This document shows, one piece after another, positions 1-8,444 of a DNA stretch of 45,683 nt. Positions within the stretch are counted from its first letter, which is position 1. Each line of letters starts with the position of its first letter. This stretch comes from Phycisphaerae bacterium (GTDB lineage: Bacteria > Planctomycetota > Phycisphaerae > SM23-33). A program made the translations under genes and the position numbers. Where the stretch lies: contig DRGC01000019.1 in assembly GCA_011050235.1 (NCBI GenBank), positions 1-45,683 of the forward strand. The letters are read 5' to 3'. The notes below the pieces were generated by a model. The model had not been told where the DNA came from. It did not search any database and was given only the letters and a program-made list of their open reading frames with translations.

Positions 1-1815
1 GGCGGTCGAATCCACCGGCCCGGCCAGCGGCGCCAGCCGGTCCAGGCAGATCAGGTCGACGACGCCCCGCTCGCCCAGCCGCCGATGGAGGTCCTCGACG
101 ATTGTCTGCACATCCGACCATCGCTCGGCCAGCAGATACTGATCGGCCCCGGCGAGGGCGGCCTCGATCACGCCGGCATGGTCTACGTCCGTTTCGATCA
201 CGTCGCCCAACATGCCGCGAACACCCGACAGCGCCCCGCTGCGAGCGGCGGCCAGCACCTCTCGCGTGCCGGCGCTGACGCCTTCGAGGTGGACCAGCAT
301 CTCCTGGAGGGTCTCAATCCGGCTGAGCAGGCCGCTGCGCTGCTCGCGGCAGGCCGTCAGATCTGTCTGCAGGGCCTGGGCCTTGTCGTCGGTCTCACCC
401 GTCTCGCGGCGGGTATCGTCCAGACGCCGTTGCGAATCGGCCAGGATGTCCCGAACGTCGGTGAGCTTCGCTTCGTCGGCCGAGCGGCCGGCCAGCAGGC
501 CGTCCAGTGTTTCGGTGATCTCCTTGGCCCGCCCGGCAAGACGGGTGTGCTGGCTGTGCAGATTCTCACGCCGCACGGCGGAGGTCTGAACGTCGCTGTG
601 CAGTTGGGCCGTCCGGCGGAGCAGATCGATCGTGCCGTCCTGCTCGTCCTGGAGTTGGCTTTCGAGCTGGACCATCGCCCGCTCGCCCGCCGAGACCTGC
701 TCGTGGGCCCCCTCGTAGCGCTGGTCCAGAGCGGCGACTTCGGCGTCGCACTCGTAGAGGCGTTTCTGCCGCTCGGCGGCCTGGCGAACCACGTCGGCAA
801 GCTTGGCCTCGAGTTCTTCGCACCGCCGCGACGCGGCGATGAGGTGTTCGGTCAACTCGGCCACGCGCGCGACCAGCATGTCCTGGCGCTGGACGGCGAC
901 ATGGCGGCGGCTGTCGGTCGCCGACAGCTGGCCCTGCAGGTCGCCGGATGTCTTCTGCAGATCGGCGGCCTCGACCTGTGTGCTGCGGTGAGCGGCCTCA
1001 AGCTGGTTCAGCTCAGCCGACAGTTGCGTCAGATGGTCGTTGGCGGCATCCAGACGCGTTTGCAGCTCCGTCCGCTGCTGCGACAGCCGGTGATAGTTCG
1101 CCAGGTAGTGGAGGCCCTTGAGCTCCTTGAGGCGATCGGTGTGCGTCTGGTGGCTGCGGGCCCGGCCGGCCTGGAGTTTGACCGACCGCAGGCGTTTCTC
1201 GACCTCGCCGAGGATGTCGTTGACGCGGAAGAGGTCCTGGTCGACGCGTTCGAGCTTTCGCAGGGCCTCTTTCTTGCGGGCCTTGTATTTGCTGATCCCG
1301 GCGGCCTCATCGAAGATCCCCCGCCGGTCCTGGGTCGAGGCGTTGAGGAACATCTCCACGCGGCCCTGCTCGATGACGCTGTAGGCATCGACGCCGATAC
1401 CGGTGTCCATGAACATATCGCGGACGTCGCGGAGGCGGCAGAGAACGTTGTTGATGAGATACTCGCTGTGCCCGCCGCGGTACAAACGGCGCGTCACCGA
1501 GACAAGATCCCCGTCGAGCCGCTGGCGGTCGATGTTGGGCGTCAGCGCGCCTTCGACATCCGCGAACACGAGCGTCACTTCGGCCGCCCCGCTGGCTCGT
1601 CGCGTGGCCGAGCCGTTGAAGATCACGTCCATCATCTCGGCGCCGCGGAGGCTCTTGGCGGACTGCTCGCCCAGGACCCATTTTATGGCGTCGACGATGT
1701 TGCTTTTGCCGCACCCGTTGGGCCCCACGATGCAGGTGATGTCGTCGTGGAACTCAAGCTCCGTCCGGTCGGCAAAGCTCTTGAACCCCGAAAGGATTAA
1801 TCTTCGTAGCTTCAT
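1..1815 (-). CDS. smc: Chromosome segregation ATPase SMC, N-terminal part (C-terminus beyond the left edge)
   Basis: The reverse strand translates without a stop from an ATG at 1815 to the window edge, giving 605 codons. The protein opens MKLRRLILSGFKSFADRTEL, the usual SMC start, followed by a Walker A motif GPNGCGKSN at residues 31-39 and a head domain with VLGEQSAKSLRG and a DEAAGISKYKARK stretch. From about residue 170 it is a long heptad-rich coiled coil, and at about 520-530 the hinge begins (SGVRGMLGDVIE). The second coiled coil, the signature motif and Walker B lie outside the window. SMC is a cytoplasmic ATPase that compacts and segregates the chromosome with ScpA and ScpB; neither partner is in view. 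The gene ends a minus-strand run, 138 bases after the FlgI-like gene. A long plus-strand ORF lies antisense over the whole gene and is a GC-bias shadow. Confidence 0.95.
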   Translation of the reverse strand, partial: MKLRRLILSGFKSFADRTELEFHDDITCIVGPNGCGKSNIVDAIKWVLGEQSAKSLRGAEMMDVIFNGSATRRASGAAEVTLVFADVEGALTPNIDRQRLDGDLVSVTRRLYRGGHSEYLINNVLCRLRDVRDMFMDTGIGVDAYSVIEQGRVEMFLNASTQDRRGIFDEAAGISKYKARKKEALRKLERVDQDLFRVNDILGEVEKRLRSVKLQAGRARSHQTHTDRLKELKGLHYLANYHRLSQQRTELQTRLDAANDHLTQLSAELNQLEAAHRSTQVEAADLQKTSGDLQGQLSATDSRRHVAVQRQDMLVARVAELTEHLIAASRRCEELEAKLADVVRQAAERQKRLYECDAEVAALDQRYEGAHEQVSAGERAMVQLESQLQDEQDGTIDLLRRTAQLHSDVQTSAVRRENLHSQHTRLAGRAKEITETLDGLLAGRSADEAKLTDVRDILADSQRRLDDTRRETGETDDKAQALQTDLTACREQRSGLLSRIETLQEMLVHLEGVSAGTREVLAAARSGALSGVRGMLGDVIETDVDHAGVIEAALAGADQYLLAERWSDVQTIVEDLHRRLGERGVVDLICLDRLAPLAGPVDSTA

Positions 1816-1953
1816 GCCTGGCAGGTCGCCTCACAAACAAACTCAGCCGCAGACTCGCCGCGGCCGGCCCGGGGGCATTTTGTCAATGGCGGACGCTCGA
1901 AAAACGGTTAAGCCTCATGGTCGCCAACATGCTACGGATAGGGCCGGGCCCTG

Positions 1954-3684
1954 TCAAGTGCCCGACATGTTGTAGGTTTCGGCTTCCTTGATCCTCTTGA
2001 GAAGCTCGTGCTCCGCCGGGGCCGGCTCGAGAATGAACTTCGCCGGGACATGGCCCTGCTCGCACAGGCGATAGAGGACGGCCACGATCTGCCCATAGGT
2101 TAGGCCGAGCGCGTGGACCTTCCTGTCGATGCCTCGTTGAGGTTTGCCGCCAAGCGTCTGGATCAGCTCGGCCAACTCGAACGACACCTTCAACGTATCG
2201 CTGATGCGGTCGCTGCCCGGCAGACGGCGCCAGACATCCAGCGCATCGCTGCCCTCCCGGGCGTTGACCGTCACCAGATCGTCGGGCATGTTGAAGAACA
2301 CGGGTCTGGCGATCGCCAGATCGTCGCCGAATAACACGATCCTCGGGTCCTGGGTCCGCGTGGCGAAAATCATGGGCCGACGGCTGCTTGGCACAATGTC
2401 GACGTGGAACTGGCCGTCAACACTGATCGTCAGCACGCTTGCGCTGCGCCGCCTTGTCAAGGCGCGGTAGGCGGCCACACGGACCATGTCGTTGTCCCTG
2501 TCCAACAGCTCTCGCAGCGTCAGATCGGCCCGCACGATTCCTTTGATATCGCCCATGACCTCGATGGCAGCCAGTTGCAGGGGATCGCCTTGAGAGCCGG
2601 CGAAACGCCTGATGGTGTCATCAGCCAGCCGGTCGCCGAGACGAACGCCCGTCCGGGCCGCATAGAACGCCGCCGGCGCGACGGGCGCATCGTACAGGGC
2701 GCCGAGAACAGGGAGCACCTTTCGCCCGTGGGCCTCCAGGACCATGGCCAGAGACTCGTGGGCGGCGTCGGGCTTCTGCATTTCGGCCAAGAGCTTGCGC
2801 GCGTGGACCTCCCAGGCGCGAGGCCCGGTGCGCATGGGTAGGTGCATCACCAACGCCAGAAAATGCGCCTGATCGCCGCCGACTTCCCGAGGAATGGTCA
2901 ACTCCGTCACGGAAGCGTTCTTGGCCCGCGCCACTCGGTCGACTCCCGGAAACCGCGCGTTGATAAGATGCTGAATCTGATCCGACCGCGCGAAGTCCGC
3001 GCGGTACAACTGCAGGCTGACTTTTCGCCGCCGGGAGGTGACGCCGCCGCCGACGATCACGGCCTGGCGAAGCTTGGCCGCCTGTTGGCGATCGGTTGGA
3101 TCGATGAACGGGTTCACCATCACCGGCCCACCGGCGATCGCCCAGATCTTCGACCCCTGCCCGGGCTGCATGTTGCCGACATCCAGATGCATCTCGGTCG
3201 GCACAAGAATGCCTCCGTCCAGGCTGCGCGTCCCGGTGGCCGACAAGGCCGTCACCATCACGTCGAATCGACTGTCCTGCGATGCCGCCGGCGGAATGGA
3301 CCCACGCACCCGCACCACGGCTGTGTCAAGGTCCTGAAGCACCCGCGACGGCGCGACCTCGGCCAGGCCCCACCCACGAAAACGCTCACGGTTCTTCAGC
3401 AAATACTGGATCAAGTACCTACGCACATGTTGAGGAATCTCTTTTGACCCGTTGCCGCCCAGCCCCACCACCAAGCCATAGCCCTGAACCGGCAGGCGGC
3501 TCCGTCCGCCCAACGCGGCGTACTCGCCCAAGGTGCCTGCGATGTGCAGTGGCAGCTTAGGTGGTTCAGCCTGCTCCTTCGCCTTGTCCTTGTCGCTTGG
3601 ATTCAGCGCGAAGGGCTCACAGCCGGCCAGCCCTCCGGCAAGCACGAGAATCACGATCACACGAACGGCAAATCCATTGCCCAT
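1954..3684 (-). CDS. FlgI-like (P-ring family) lipoprotein, not in a flagellar locus
   Basis: The protein is 576 residues from an ATG at 3684, chosen because AAGGA lies 11 bases upstream; an ATG at 3696 would add four residues. The N-terminus is a lipoprotein signal (VRVIVILVLAGGLAGC), so it is probably anchored in the outer or inner membrane. Residues from about 45 to 300 resemble the flagellar P-ring protein FlgI: VQGYGLVVGLGGNGS, the AAVRV-like strand DTAVVRVRGSIPP, SRFDVMVTALS and SLDGGILVPTEM. Beyond that lies a C-terminal half of about 270 residues not seen in FlgI, with helical repeat-like stretches and a mixed beta region. No flagellar genes flank it. The downstream LysM protein gene, 102 bases before it on the same strand, suggests a shared cell-envelope role. 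The FlgI relationship is read from motifs; the function is unknown. Confidence 0.7.
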   Translation of the reverse strand: MGNGFAVRVIVILVLAGGLAGCEPFALNPSDKDKAKEQAEPPKLPLHIAGTLGEYAALGGRSRLPVQGYGLVVGLGGNGSKEIPQHVRRYLIQYLLKNRERFRGWGLAEVAPSRVLQDLDTAVVRVRGSIPPAASQDSRFDVMVTALSATGTRSLDGGILVPTEMHLDVGNMQPGQGSKIWAIAGGPVMVNPFIDPTDRQQAAKLRQAVIVGGGVTSRRRKVSLQLYRADFARSDQIQHLINARFPGVDRVARAKNASVTELTIPREVGGDQAHFLALVMHLPMRTGPRAWEVHARKLLAEMQKPDAAHESLAMVLEAHGRKVLPVLGALYDAPVAPAAFYAARTGVRLGDRLADDTIRRFAGSQGDPLQLAAIEVMGDIKGIVRADLTLRELLDRDNDMVRVAAYRALTRRRSASVLTISVDGQFHVDIVPSSRRPMIFATRTQDPRIVLFGDDLAIARPVFFNMPDDLVTVNAREGSDALDVWRRLPGSDRISDTLKVSFELAELIQTLGGKPQRGIDRKVHALGLTYGQIVAVLYRLCEQGHVPAKFILEPAPAEHELLKRIKEAETYNMSGT

Positions 3685-3786
3685 GGCATATTTCATCCTT
3701 GAAATTGTTATCGGACCTTGTGACGTTCCAGCCTGAGTCTTTTTCCCCCGCCCCACACCCGATGCATCCGCTGACCACACGCAGGA

Positions 3787-5061
3787 TCAGTCATAGACCG
3801 GTAGGCCCTCGGGCTCATCTTCGATCGGGCCGGAAGGCGTCTCCGGTTCGCTGCTGCCGACGATTCGTTCGGCTTCTTCGAGCGAGGGAACGACGAGCTT
3901 CTGGCCGGGCTGAAGCTGGGTCGGGTCGACATCCGGATTGGCCTGGGCGATCGCCGGGTACAGGCTGCCCTTGTTGTACATTTTCTTGGCCACGTCCCAA
4001 AAACCTTTGTCGCCGGATAGAACCGTGTAGATGCGGCGCCCGGCTTCGTCGATCTCAGACGCCGGTCGCGTCCCTTCGGTCGATGGGCGGGTGGCCGAAT
4101 CCTTCTTGGGCGGAATCACCAAGATCTGCCCGGCGCGGAGCAGGTTGGGGTCGATGTCCTTGTTGGCGTTGGCGATGATGGGCCAGAACCGTCCGTCGCC
4201 GTAGAGCTTCTCGGCGATGCCCCAGTACCCGCCGCTATCGCCCGCCTGAATGGTGTAGGTCGTCGAATCGGGCGGCGCCTCGGCCAGCTTGCGGCGACGA
4301 ATCTCTTCGGCGGACGGCTTGGTGGGAAGGGACGGAATCTTCAGCTTCTGGCCGGGCCGCAACATGGTCGACTCGACACCGGGGTTGGCTCGGGCGATCA
4401 GCGTGCCGTACTTGCCTTTCCCGTAGACCTTCACGGCGATGCCCCAGAACCCGCGATCCCCGTCAACAACCGTATACGTTGTTGCCGGCTGTGTGGGCGG
4501 CGTGCGCCCGGAGGCAACGCCCACGGGTCGACCTTCACCGCCCGATGGGGGGCCTGTCCCGCTGCCGCCGCCGCTCGGCGGGTCGCTGGTCCCTGCGTCG
4601 AGGCCCGGGCCCGTGTCCGTGTAACTGGCGTCGCTGCCGAGGCCCCCCGGCAAGCGCGCCGTGCCGCGAACGTCCTCGGCGGTTTCCGTGTCAATGGGGG
4701 CCGCCCCGCCTGCAGCTTCCGGACCGGGTCCCGGGTCGATGCCGGGACCGGCGCCGGGGTCTGCGCGGCGATCGTCACCGGTGACGCCGCGAATGCGAGG
4801 CGTAACCGTCTCGGTTTCAAAGCCGGTGGGGCCCACCGGACCGAGGCCGCCCGCATCCGCCTCGGTGTCGGACTCGGCGCCTTCCGGGCCGCCGTCCAAC
4901 GGATCGGCTTGATCGACCTGGTCATTCAGTTGCAGCCCGATGCTAGTATCCCCGCCCGGTTGGGGAGTTGGTGTCGAATCAGCGCGAGTAGCAAACCAAA
5001 TAAGGGCGCCCACTAAGACCAACCCACCCACAACGATTCCCATTTTCACATCTTGTCGCAT
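3787..5061 (-). CDS. Membrane-anchored protein with three LysM domains
   Basis: This 424-residue protein starts at an ATG with GAGGAG nine bases upstream. Residues 7-24 form a single membrane segment (MGIVVGGLVLVGALIWFA), so the rest probably projects into the periplasm. Residues 30-190 are a low-complexity Gly/Pro/Asp-rich linker. Three LysM modules follow at about 195-245, 268-317 and 344-393, each with a YT(V/I)..GD start, a (F/Y)W.(I/V)A.K.Y core and an L.(P/A)GQ.L.IP end. LysM modules bind glucan chains containing N-acetylglucosamine, typically peptidoglycan. The modules differ from ordinary LysM in a conserved G(F/Y)WG/D segment. No catalytic domain is present, so it is likely a structural or tethering protein. 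It lies between ackA and the FlgI-like gene on the same strand. Confidence 0.85.
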   Translation of the reverse strand: MRQDVKMGIVVGGLVLVGALIWFATRADSTPTPQPGGDTSIGLQLNDQVDQADPLDGGPEGAESDTEADAGGLGPVGPTGFETETVTPRIRGVTGDDRRADPGAGPGIDPGPGPEAAGGAAPIDTETAEDVRGTARLPGGLGSDASYTDTGPGLDAGTSDPPSGGGSGTGPPSGGEGRPVGVASGRTPPTQPATTYTVVDGDRGFWGIAVKVYGKGKYGTLIARANPGVESTMLRPGQKLKIPSLPTKPSAEEIRRRKLAEAPPDSTTYTIQAGDSGGYWGIAEKLYGDGRFWPIIANANKDIDPNLLRAGQILVIPPKKDSATRPSTEGTRPASEIDEAGRRIYTVLSGDKGFWDVAKKMYNKGSLYPAIAQANPDVDPTQLQPGQKLVVPSLEEAERIVGSSEPETPSGPIEDEPEGLPVYD

Positions 5062-5123
5062 GGTAGAAGGCTCCTCGGCCAGCCCGTAGGCGGCTCGGTA
5101 GCGCCTGGATCTCTAATCGGGAG

Positions 5124-5154
5124 ATTATAAGCGAAATTAGCCAACTGCAGGCAA
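5124..5154 (-). promoter_or_regulatory. Candidate promoter of the LysM protein gene
   Basis: On the minus strand a perfect TATAAT (5124-5129) is preceded at 19 bases by TTGCCT (5149-5154). It would give a leader of about 55 bases before the ATG at 5061. The spacing is slightly long, so the -35 assignment is tentative. Confidence 0.4.
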
Positions 5155-5182
5155 CTGAAAAAAGGCTGAAAATCTGCTCCGC

Positions 5183-6379
5183 TCAATCACTGCCCACCAG
5201 GTCGGCTGTGTCCCGCGCGATCATCAACTCCTCGTTGGTGGGAATAATCCACACCGGCAGGCGACAGCCATCGGCCGTGATCGGGCCCGCTCTGCCGGCG
5301 GCGGCTTCATTGCGATCGGCGTCGAAAACCGCTCCCAGTGACGCCAACTGGCGGCAGATCGCCTCGCGAACGGGCAGCGCATTCTCACCGATGCCGCCTG
5401 TCAGCACAACCGCGTCCACGCTCGGCAGCAGCGTGGTGTACGCGCCGATGTACTTGCCCACGCGGCGGCAGAACATATCGACAGCCAAGGCGGCCTTGGC
5501 GTCGCCGTCGGCCCGGGCAGCCAGCAGATCGCGCATGTCGTTGCCGATCCCGCTGACGCCCAGCAGGCCGGACTCCTTGTTGAGCGCCCGCTCGACATCC
5601 TCGATGCTCAACCCCCGCGAGACCATAAAGGGGATGATGGCCGGATCGATGTCGCCGCTGCGCGTGCCCATGACCAGCCCCTCCAGCGGCGTCATGCCCA
5701 TCGAATGGTCCACCGCCACCCCGGCGGCGACGGCCGTCATCGAGCAGCCGTTGCCCAGGTGGCACGTGATCAGGTTGACCTCGTCGACTCGCTTGCCCAG
5801 CAGCGCCGCCGCCTGGAGCGTGACGTAGCGATGGCTCGTGCCGTGGAACCCGTAGCGGCGGACCTTGTGTTGGGTGTACCACTCGGTGGGCACGGCGTAG
5901 CGATAGGCCGCCGGCGGCAGCGTCGCCAGAAAGGCCGTGTCGAACACCGCCACGTGGGCCGCGCCGCTGATGGCCGCCATGGCCCCCTCGATGCCGGCCA
6001 GGTTCGGCGGGTTGTGCAGCGGCGCCAACGGGATGTTCTGACGAATCACATCGCACAGCGCCTCGTCGATGCGGCGCGACGCGGTGACCGTCTCGCCGCC
6101 GTGGACGACCCGATGGCCGACGCCGTCAATCTCGTCGACGCTCTTCAAGACTCCCAACTCGGCGTCACACAGGACGTCCAGAATGAGGCGCACCCCCGCG
6201 GCGTGGTCAGCGACGTCCACCTGGCGCTCCACCGTCCGCTCGCCGGTGGCATGCTCCAGATTGGGCTCGCCGCCGCCAATGCGCTCGACAATGCCCTTGG
6301 CCAACACCGACTCGTCGGTCATGTCGAAAAGCTGATACTTGATCGAACTGCTGCCGCAGTTGATGACAAAGATCTTCAT
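5183..6379 (-). CDS. ackA: Acetate kinase
   Basis: The 398-residue protein has the family's usual length and signatures: NCGSSSIK at residues 7-14 (phosphate/acetate binding), VFDTAFLATLPP, YGFHGTSHRYV, HLGNGCSM and the MTPLEGLVMGTRSGDIDP segment, ending in a GGIGENA phosphate loop. It transfers phosphate between acetyl phosphate and ADP in the cytoplasm, making ATP during fermentation. The usual partner phosphotransacetylase is not adjacent in this window. It is 121 bases upstream of the LysM gene on the same strand and has its own promoter candidate, so it may be transcribed separately. Its presence fits an anaerobic or fermentative lifestyle together with the glycyl radical enzyme further right. 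Confidence 0.97.
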   Translation of the reverse strand: MKIFVINCGSSSIKYQLFDMTDESVLAKGIVERIGGGEPNLEHATGERTVERQVDVADHAAGVRLILDVLCDAELGVLKSVDEIDGVGHRVVHGGETVTASRRIDEALCDVIRQNIPLAPLHNPPNLAGIEGAMAAISGAAHVAVFDTAFLATLPPAAYRYAVPTEWYTQHKVRRYGFHGTSHRYVTLQAAALLGKRVDEVNLITCHLGNGCSMTAVAAGVAVDHSMGMTPLEGLVMGTRSGDIDPAIIPFMVSRGLSIEDVERALNKESGLLGVSGIGNDMRDLLAARADGDAKAALAVDMFCRRVGKYIGAYTTLLPSVDAVVLTGGIGENALPVREAICRQLASLGAVFDADRNEAAAGRAGPITADGCRLPVWIIPTNEELMIARDTADLVGSD

Positions 6380-6411
6380 CAGGCCTCAGGGGAGCTTGGG
6401 CTGAAACAAGC

Positions 6412-6440
6412 CTTTTAGGTACCCATTCGATGCATGTCAA
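6412..6440 (-). promoter_or_regulatory. Candidate promoter of ackA
   Basis: On the minus strand a perfect TTGACA (6435-6440) is followed after 17 bases by a weak TAAAAG (6412-6417), giving a short leader of about 26-30 bases before the ackA ATG at 6379. Confidence 0.4.
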
Positions 6441-6468
6441 GCGGCAGCGCCATATGAGGACAGTGCGC

Positions 6469-7110
6469 CTATAACTCCACGACTCCTGCTACCAGCTTGT
6501 AGCATCTTCTCGGGAGAGACTCATTGTCCGGTTGCCATGGCCCCGCTAAGCTGATTGTCAGGAGGCACTCCTTGCCGATCGCCTCCCCTTGTTCCAGGCG
6601 TCTGCAAGCGACGGGGTCGGTGAGCCCAAGATCCAAGTTGCTACCAAGACCGTCCTTGAACTTGGCCCGCCAGCGTCTTTGGTCGCGAGGATTCCGCTCG
6701 AACGTGATGTCACCGATTCGAACCAACTGCAGGGACTTCCATTCTGATGGTGGAAAGGCCTCCAAATGGACCGGGGACACGTACTTCAGACCGTTGTGCA
6801 AGATGACTCCGTCATTCTCGCAGTACTTCAGGACGTCTTGTGCCTCCAGACGTCCCTCAATGCGCCAACGCCCCTCGCTCATCAATCTGTTCTCGCGTTG
6901 ATACTTGTCTTGCAGAGAGTGGTCTTGTAGGGGAACTTCGACGATGTCCAAGATCGCAAGCTCCCGCCCATCAATGCAAACCGTCTGACAAGAGATGCTG
7001 CCCCCCGGCTCCGGAACAGGGCGGACCCACAAGTCCGTTGACAGGTCAATGCCCGCCACACAACGCTCATCCTCCCGCCAGGAGTTCGCCAGGCAGACTA
7101 GTCGAGCCAC
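6469..7110 (-). CDS. Probable dual-OB-fold (DuOB-like) protein linked to DUF488
   Basis: The product is 213 residues from a GTG start at 7110; the preceding gene's stop codon is only nine bases upstream and overlaps the purine-rich GGGGAT ribosome-binding stretch. It is a soluble, beta-rich protein with no membrane segment and no obvious catalytic motif. Recognisable features are the N-terminus MARLVCLANSWREDERCVAG, a DL.VRPVP segment and a paired layout: an early block with LAILDIVEVPL and a later block with LQLVRIGDITFERN. This resembles the dual-OB domain family found next to DUF488 genes, so nucleic-acid binding is a reasonable guess. The assignment is from recollection of the family's appearance, not a search. 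It is the last gene of a three-gene operon. Confidence 0.55.
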   Translation of the reverse strand: MARLVCLANSWREDERCVAGIDLSTDLWVRPVPEPGGSISCQTVCIDGRELAILDIVEVPLQDHSLQDKYQRENRLMSEGRWRIEGRLEAQDVLKYCENDGVILHNGLKYVSPVHLEAFPPSEWKSLQLVRIGDITFERNPRDQRRWRAKFKDGLGSNLDLGLTDPVACRRLEQGEAIGKECLLTISLAGPWQPDNESLPRRCYKLVAGVVEL

Positions 7111-7119
7111 GGTAATCCC

Positions 7120-7569
7120 CTACAAGTGCCGAATGGTCACGTCGTCCCAGCAGCGGCTTAGATGTTCTGCCAGTAATCGTCGATGACACTTAGCCGGCTC
7201 AGCTTCGCTGCACAGCAAGCACGCATGATCGAATTGCGCTGGGGTGCCACTGTCCTCGGGTCGGCGTTCCCGAAGCAGGTCCTGGAAGCGTTCTTCATAC
7301 TCCGGCCAGTCGATCCGCTTCTTCTTGTAGTCGTCGAGTATTTCCTTCGACGGCGCCAAATCAGGCCGGTGCATATACTCGATGGCAGCGATCTCGCGCA
7401 AGAAGAACTCAAGGTCTCGCTTTTTCGTGAAACCAGCTAGCTGAGAGACGTTATTCAAACGAACATCAATGACCCGTCTCACGCCCGCTTGCCTGAGCAA
7501 ATGGAAGAACTCCTCGGCAGACTTCCCCGCGAATCCCATCGTGAACAGCGAAGTCTCAGCGATCGGCAA
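7120..7569 (-). CDS. DUF488 family protein (second of an adjacent pair), TTG start
   Basis: The family core begins at LFTMGFAGKSAEEF and ends with the DUF488 signature LLCSEAEPAKCHRRLLAEHL. I place the start at a TTG (7569) because a perfect AGGAGG lies eight bases upstream and the conserved fold begins a few residues later, giving 149 residues. An upstream in-frame ATG at 7674 would overlap the preceding gene by 119 bases. The chosen start overlaps it by 14 bases, a normal coupled arrangement. DUF488 proteins are small cytoplasmic proteins of unknown biochemical role with a conserved C-terminal Cys-His-Arg motif. It diverges clearly from its neighbour and is not a recent duplication. Confidence 0.85.
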   Translation of the reverse strand: MPIAETSLFTMGFAGKSAEEFFHLLRQAGVRRVIDVRLNNVSQLAGFTKKRDLEFFLREIAAIEYMHRPDLAPSKEILDDYKKKRIDWPEYEERFQDLLRERRPEDSGTPAQFDHACLLCSEAEPAKCHRRLLAEHLSRCWDDVTIRHL

Positions 7570-8185
7570 GGCTCTTCCCTCCTGGCACAGAGACCTCTTG
7601 TCTTCGATAGGCGATCTCTTTCCCCCTTTGATGATACGCCTGCTCAAGCAGTTCTTCATCATTTGCGGACGCATCGAAAAGCGTCGGGCCGCCTACTGTT
7701 CTGACCACCAAGCGATGATCTGTCTCGCTACCGTCTTCAACAACCCCATCAGACAGTATGTTCTTGACACACACGCCTCGACCGCAAAGGGCGCGGGCCA
7801 CAAGGATAACACGATGACAATCGATGGGCTCTTTCTCTGCGCACAAGAGAGCGATTCGGTATTCCGTCATTCCATGCCGGAGCCGTTCAATTCCTCGCGT
7901 GAACGCTGGAAGGCAAACCACCTTCTCGAAGTCTACCTGTCCGTCTTCATAGCATTCTGTTTCCACTCGCCGGGCGCCTAACTCCTCGCCCAGGAAGACG
8001 TACCTGACCCCCTCTCGCTTGAGGGTCGCCTCCAAAAAATCACGATTGAAATGCGACGTTCGGCTCCGCGGAACAGAACGGACGTCCGCGACCGCGGTAA
8101 TATCGTTCGCGTGCAGTAAGCCAAGGAACTGCATCATCGAAAGGTTCGAATGTCCAATCGTGTACACTGTCGGCCTATCGGCCAT
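7556..8185 (-). CDS. DUF488 family protein (first of the pair)
   Basis: From the ATG at 8185 (GAGGG eight bases upstream) the product is 209 residues. It starts MADRPTVYTIGHSNLSMMQF, which is the typical DUF488 opening, and carries ADVRSVPRSR and the C-terminal signature LLCAEKEPIDCHRVILVA. An extra tail of about 50 charged residues follows the domain. Earlier in-frame starts at 8200 and 8233 have poorer ribosome-binding sites. It heads an operon with a second DUF488 gene and a probable dual-OB gene. The two DUF488 proteins could form a hetero-oligomer; the function is unknown. Confidence 0.88.
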   Translation of the reverse strand: MADRPTVYTIGHSNLSMMQFLGLLHANDITAVADVRSVPRSRTSHFNRDFLEATLKREGVRYVFLGEELGARRVETECYEDGQVDFEKVVCLPAFTRGIERLRHGMTEYRIALLCAEKEPIDCHRVILVARALCGRGVCVKNILSDGVVEDGSETDHRLVVRTVGGPTLFDASANDEELLEQAYHQRGKEIAYRRQEVSVPGGKSLADR

Positions 8186-8444
8186 CTTCAATGCCCTCAT
8201 CTGAACTGACCACAGCCTACTATATACTAGCATAACAGAAGATCGACTTCCACTATCGTAGCCCGAAGCTTGGCCTGTCTGTCCGCATACCCAAAGGTTA
8301 CACGCTTCAAGCCATGGTGCATCATCCCGCCAGCAAGTAGCCCGGACGATGAAGCCCAGGACAAGCCGTTACAGCCTTGACGCCGAGCCGATCAGGCCCG
8401 AGGCTACGGACCTCGATTCCCATCGCCACGAAAGGAGTGCTCCC

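Noticed and set aside
85-1800. 571-codon plus-strand open frame over the smc region
   Set aside because: It is exactly antisense to smc in a GC-rich sequence. The minus-strand translation has clear SMC motifs while this frame has none.
7570-7674. Upstream ATG start for the second DUF488 protein
   Set aside because: It would overlap the preceding gene by 119 bases and lacks a ribosome-binding site, whereas TTG at 7569 has AGGAGG at ideal distance and fits the domain boundary.
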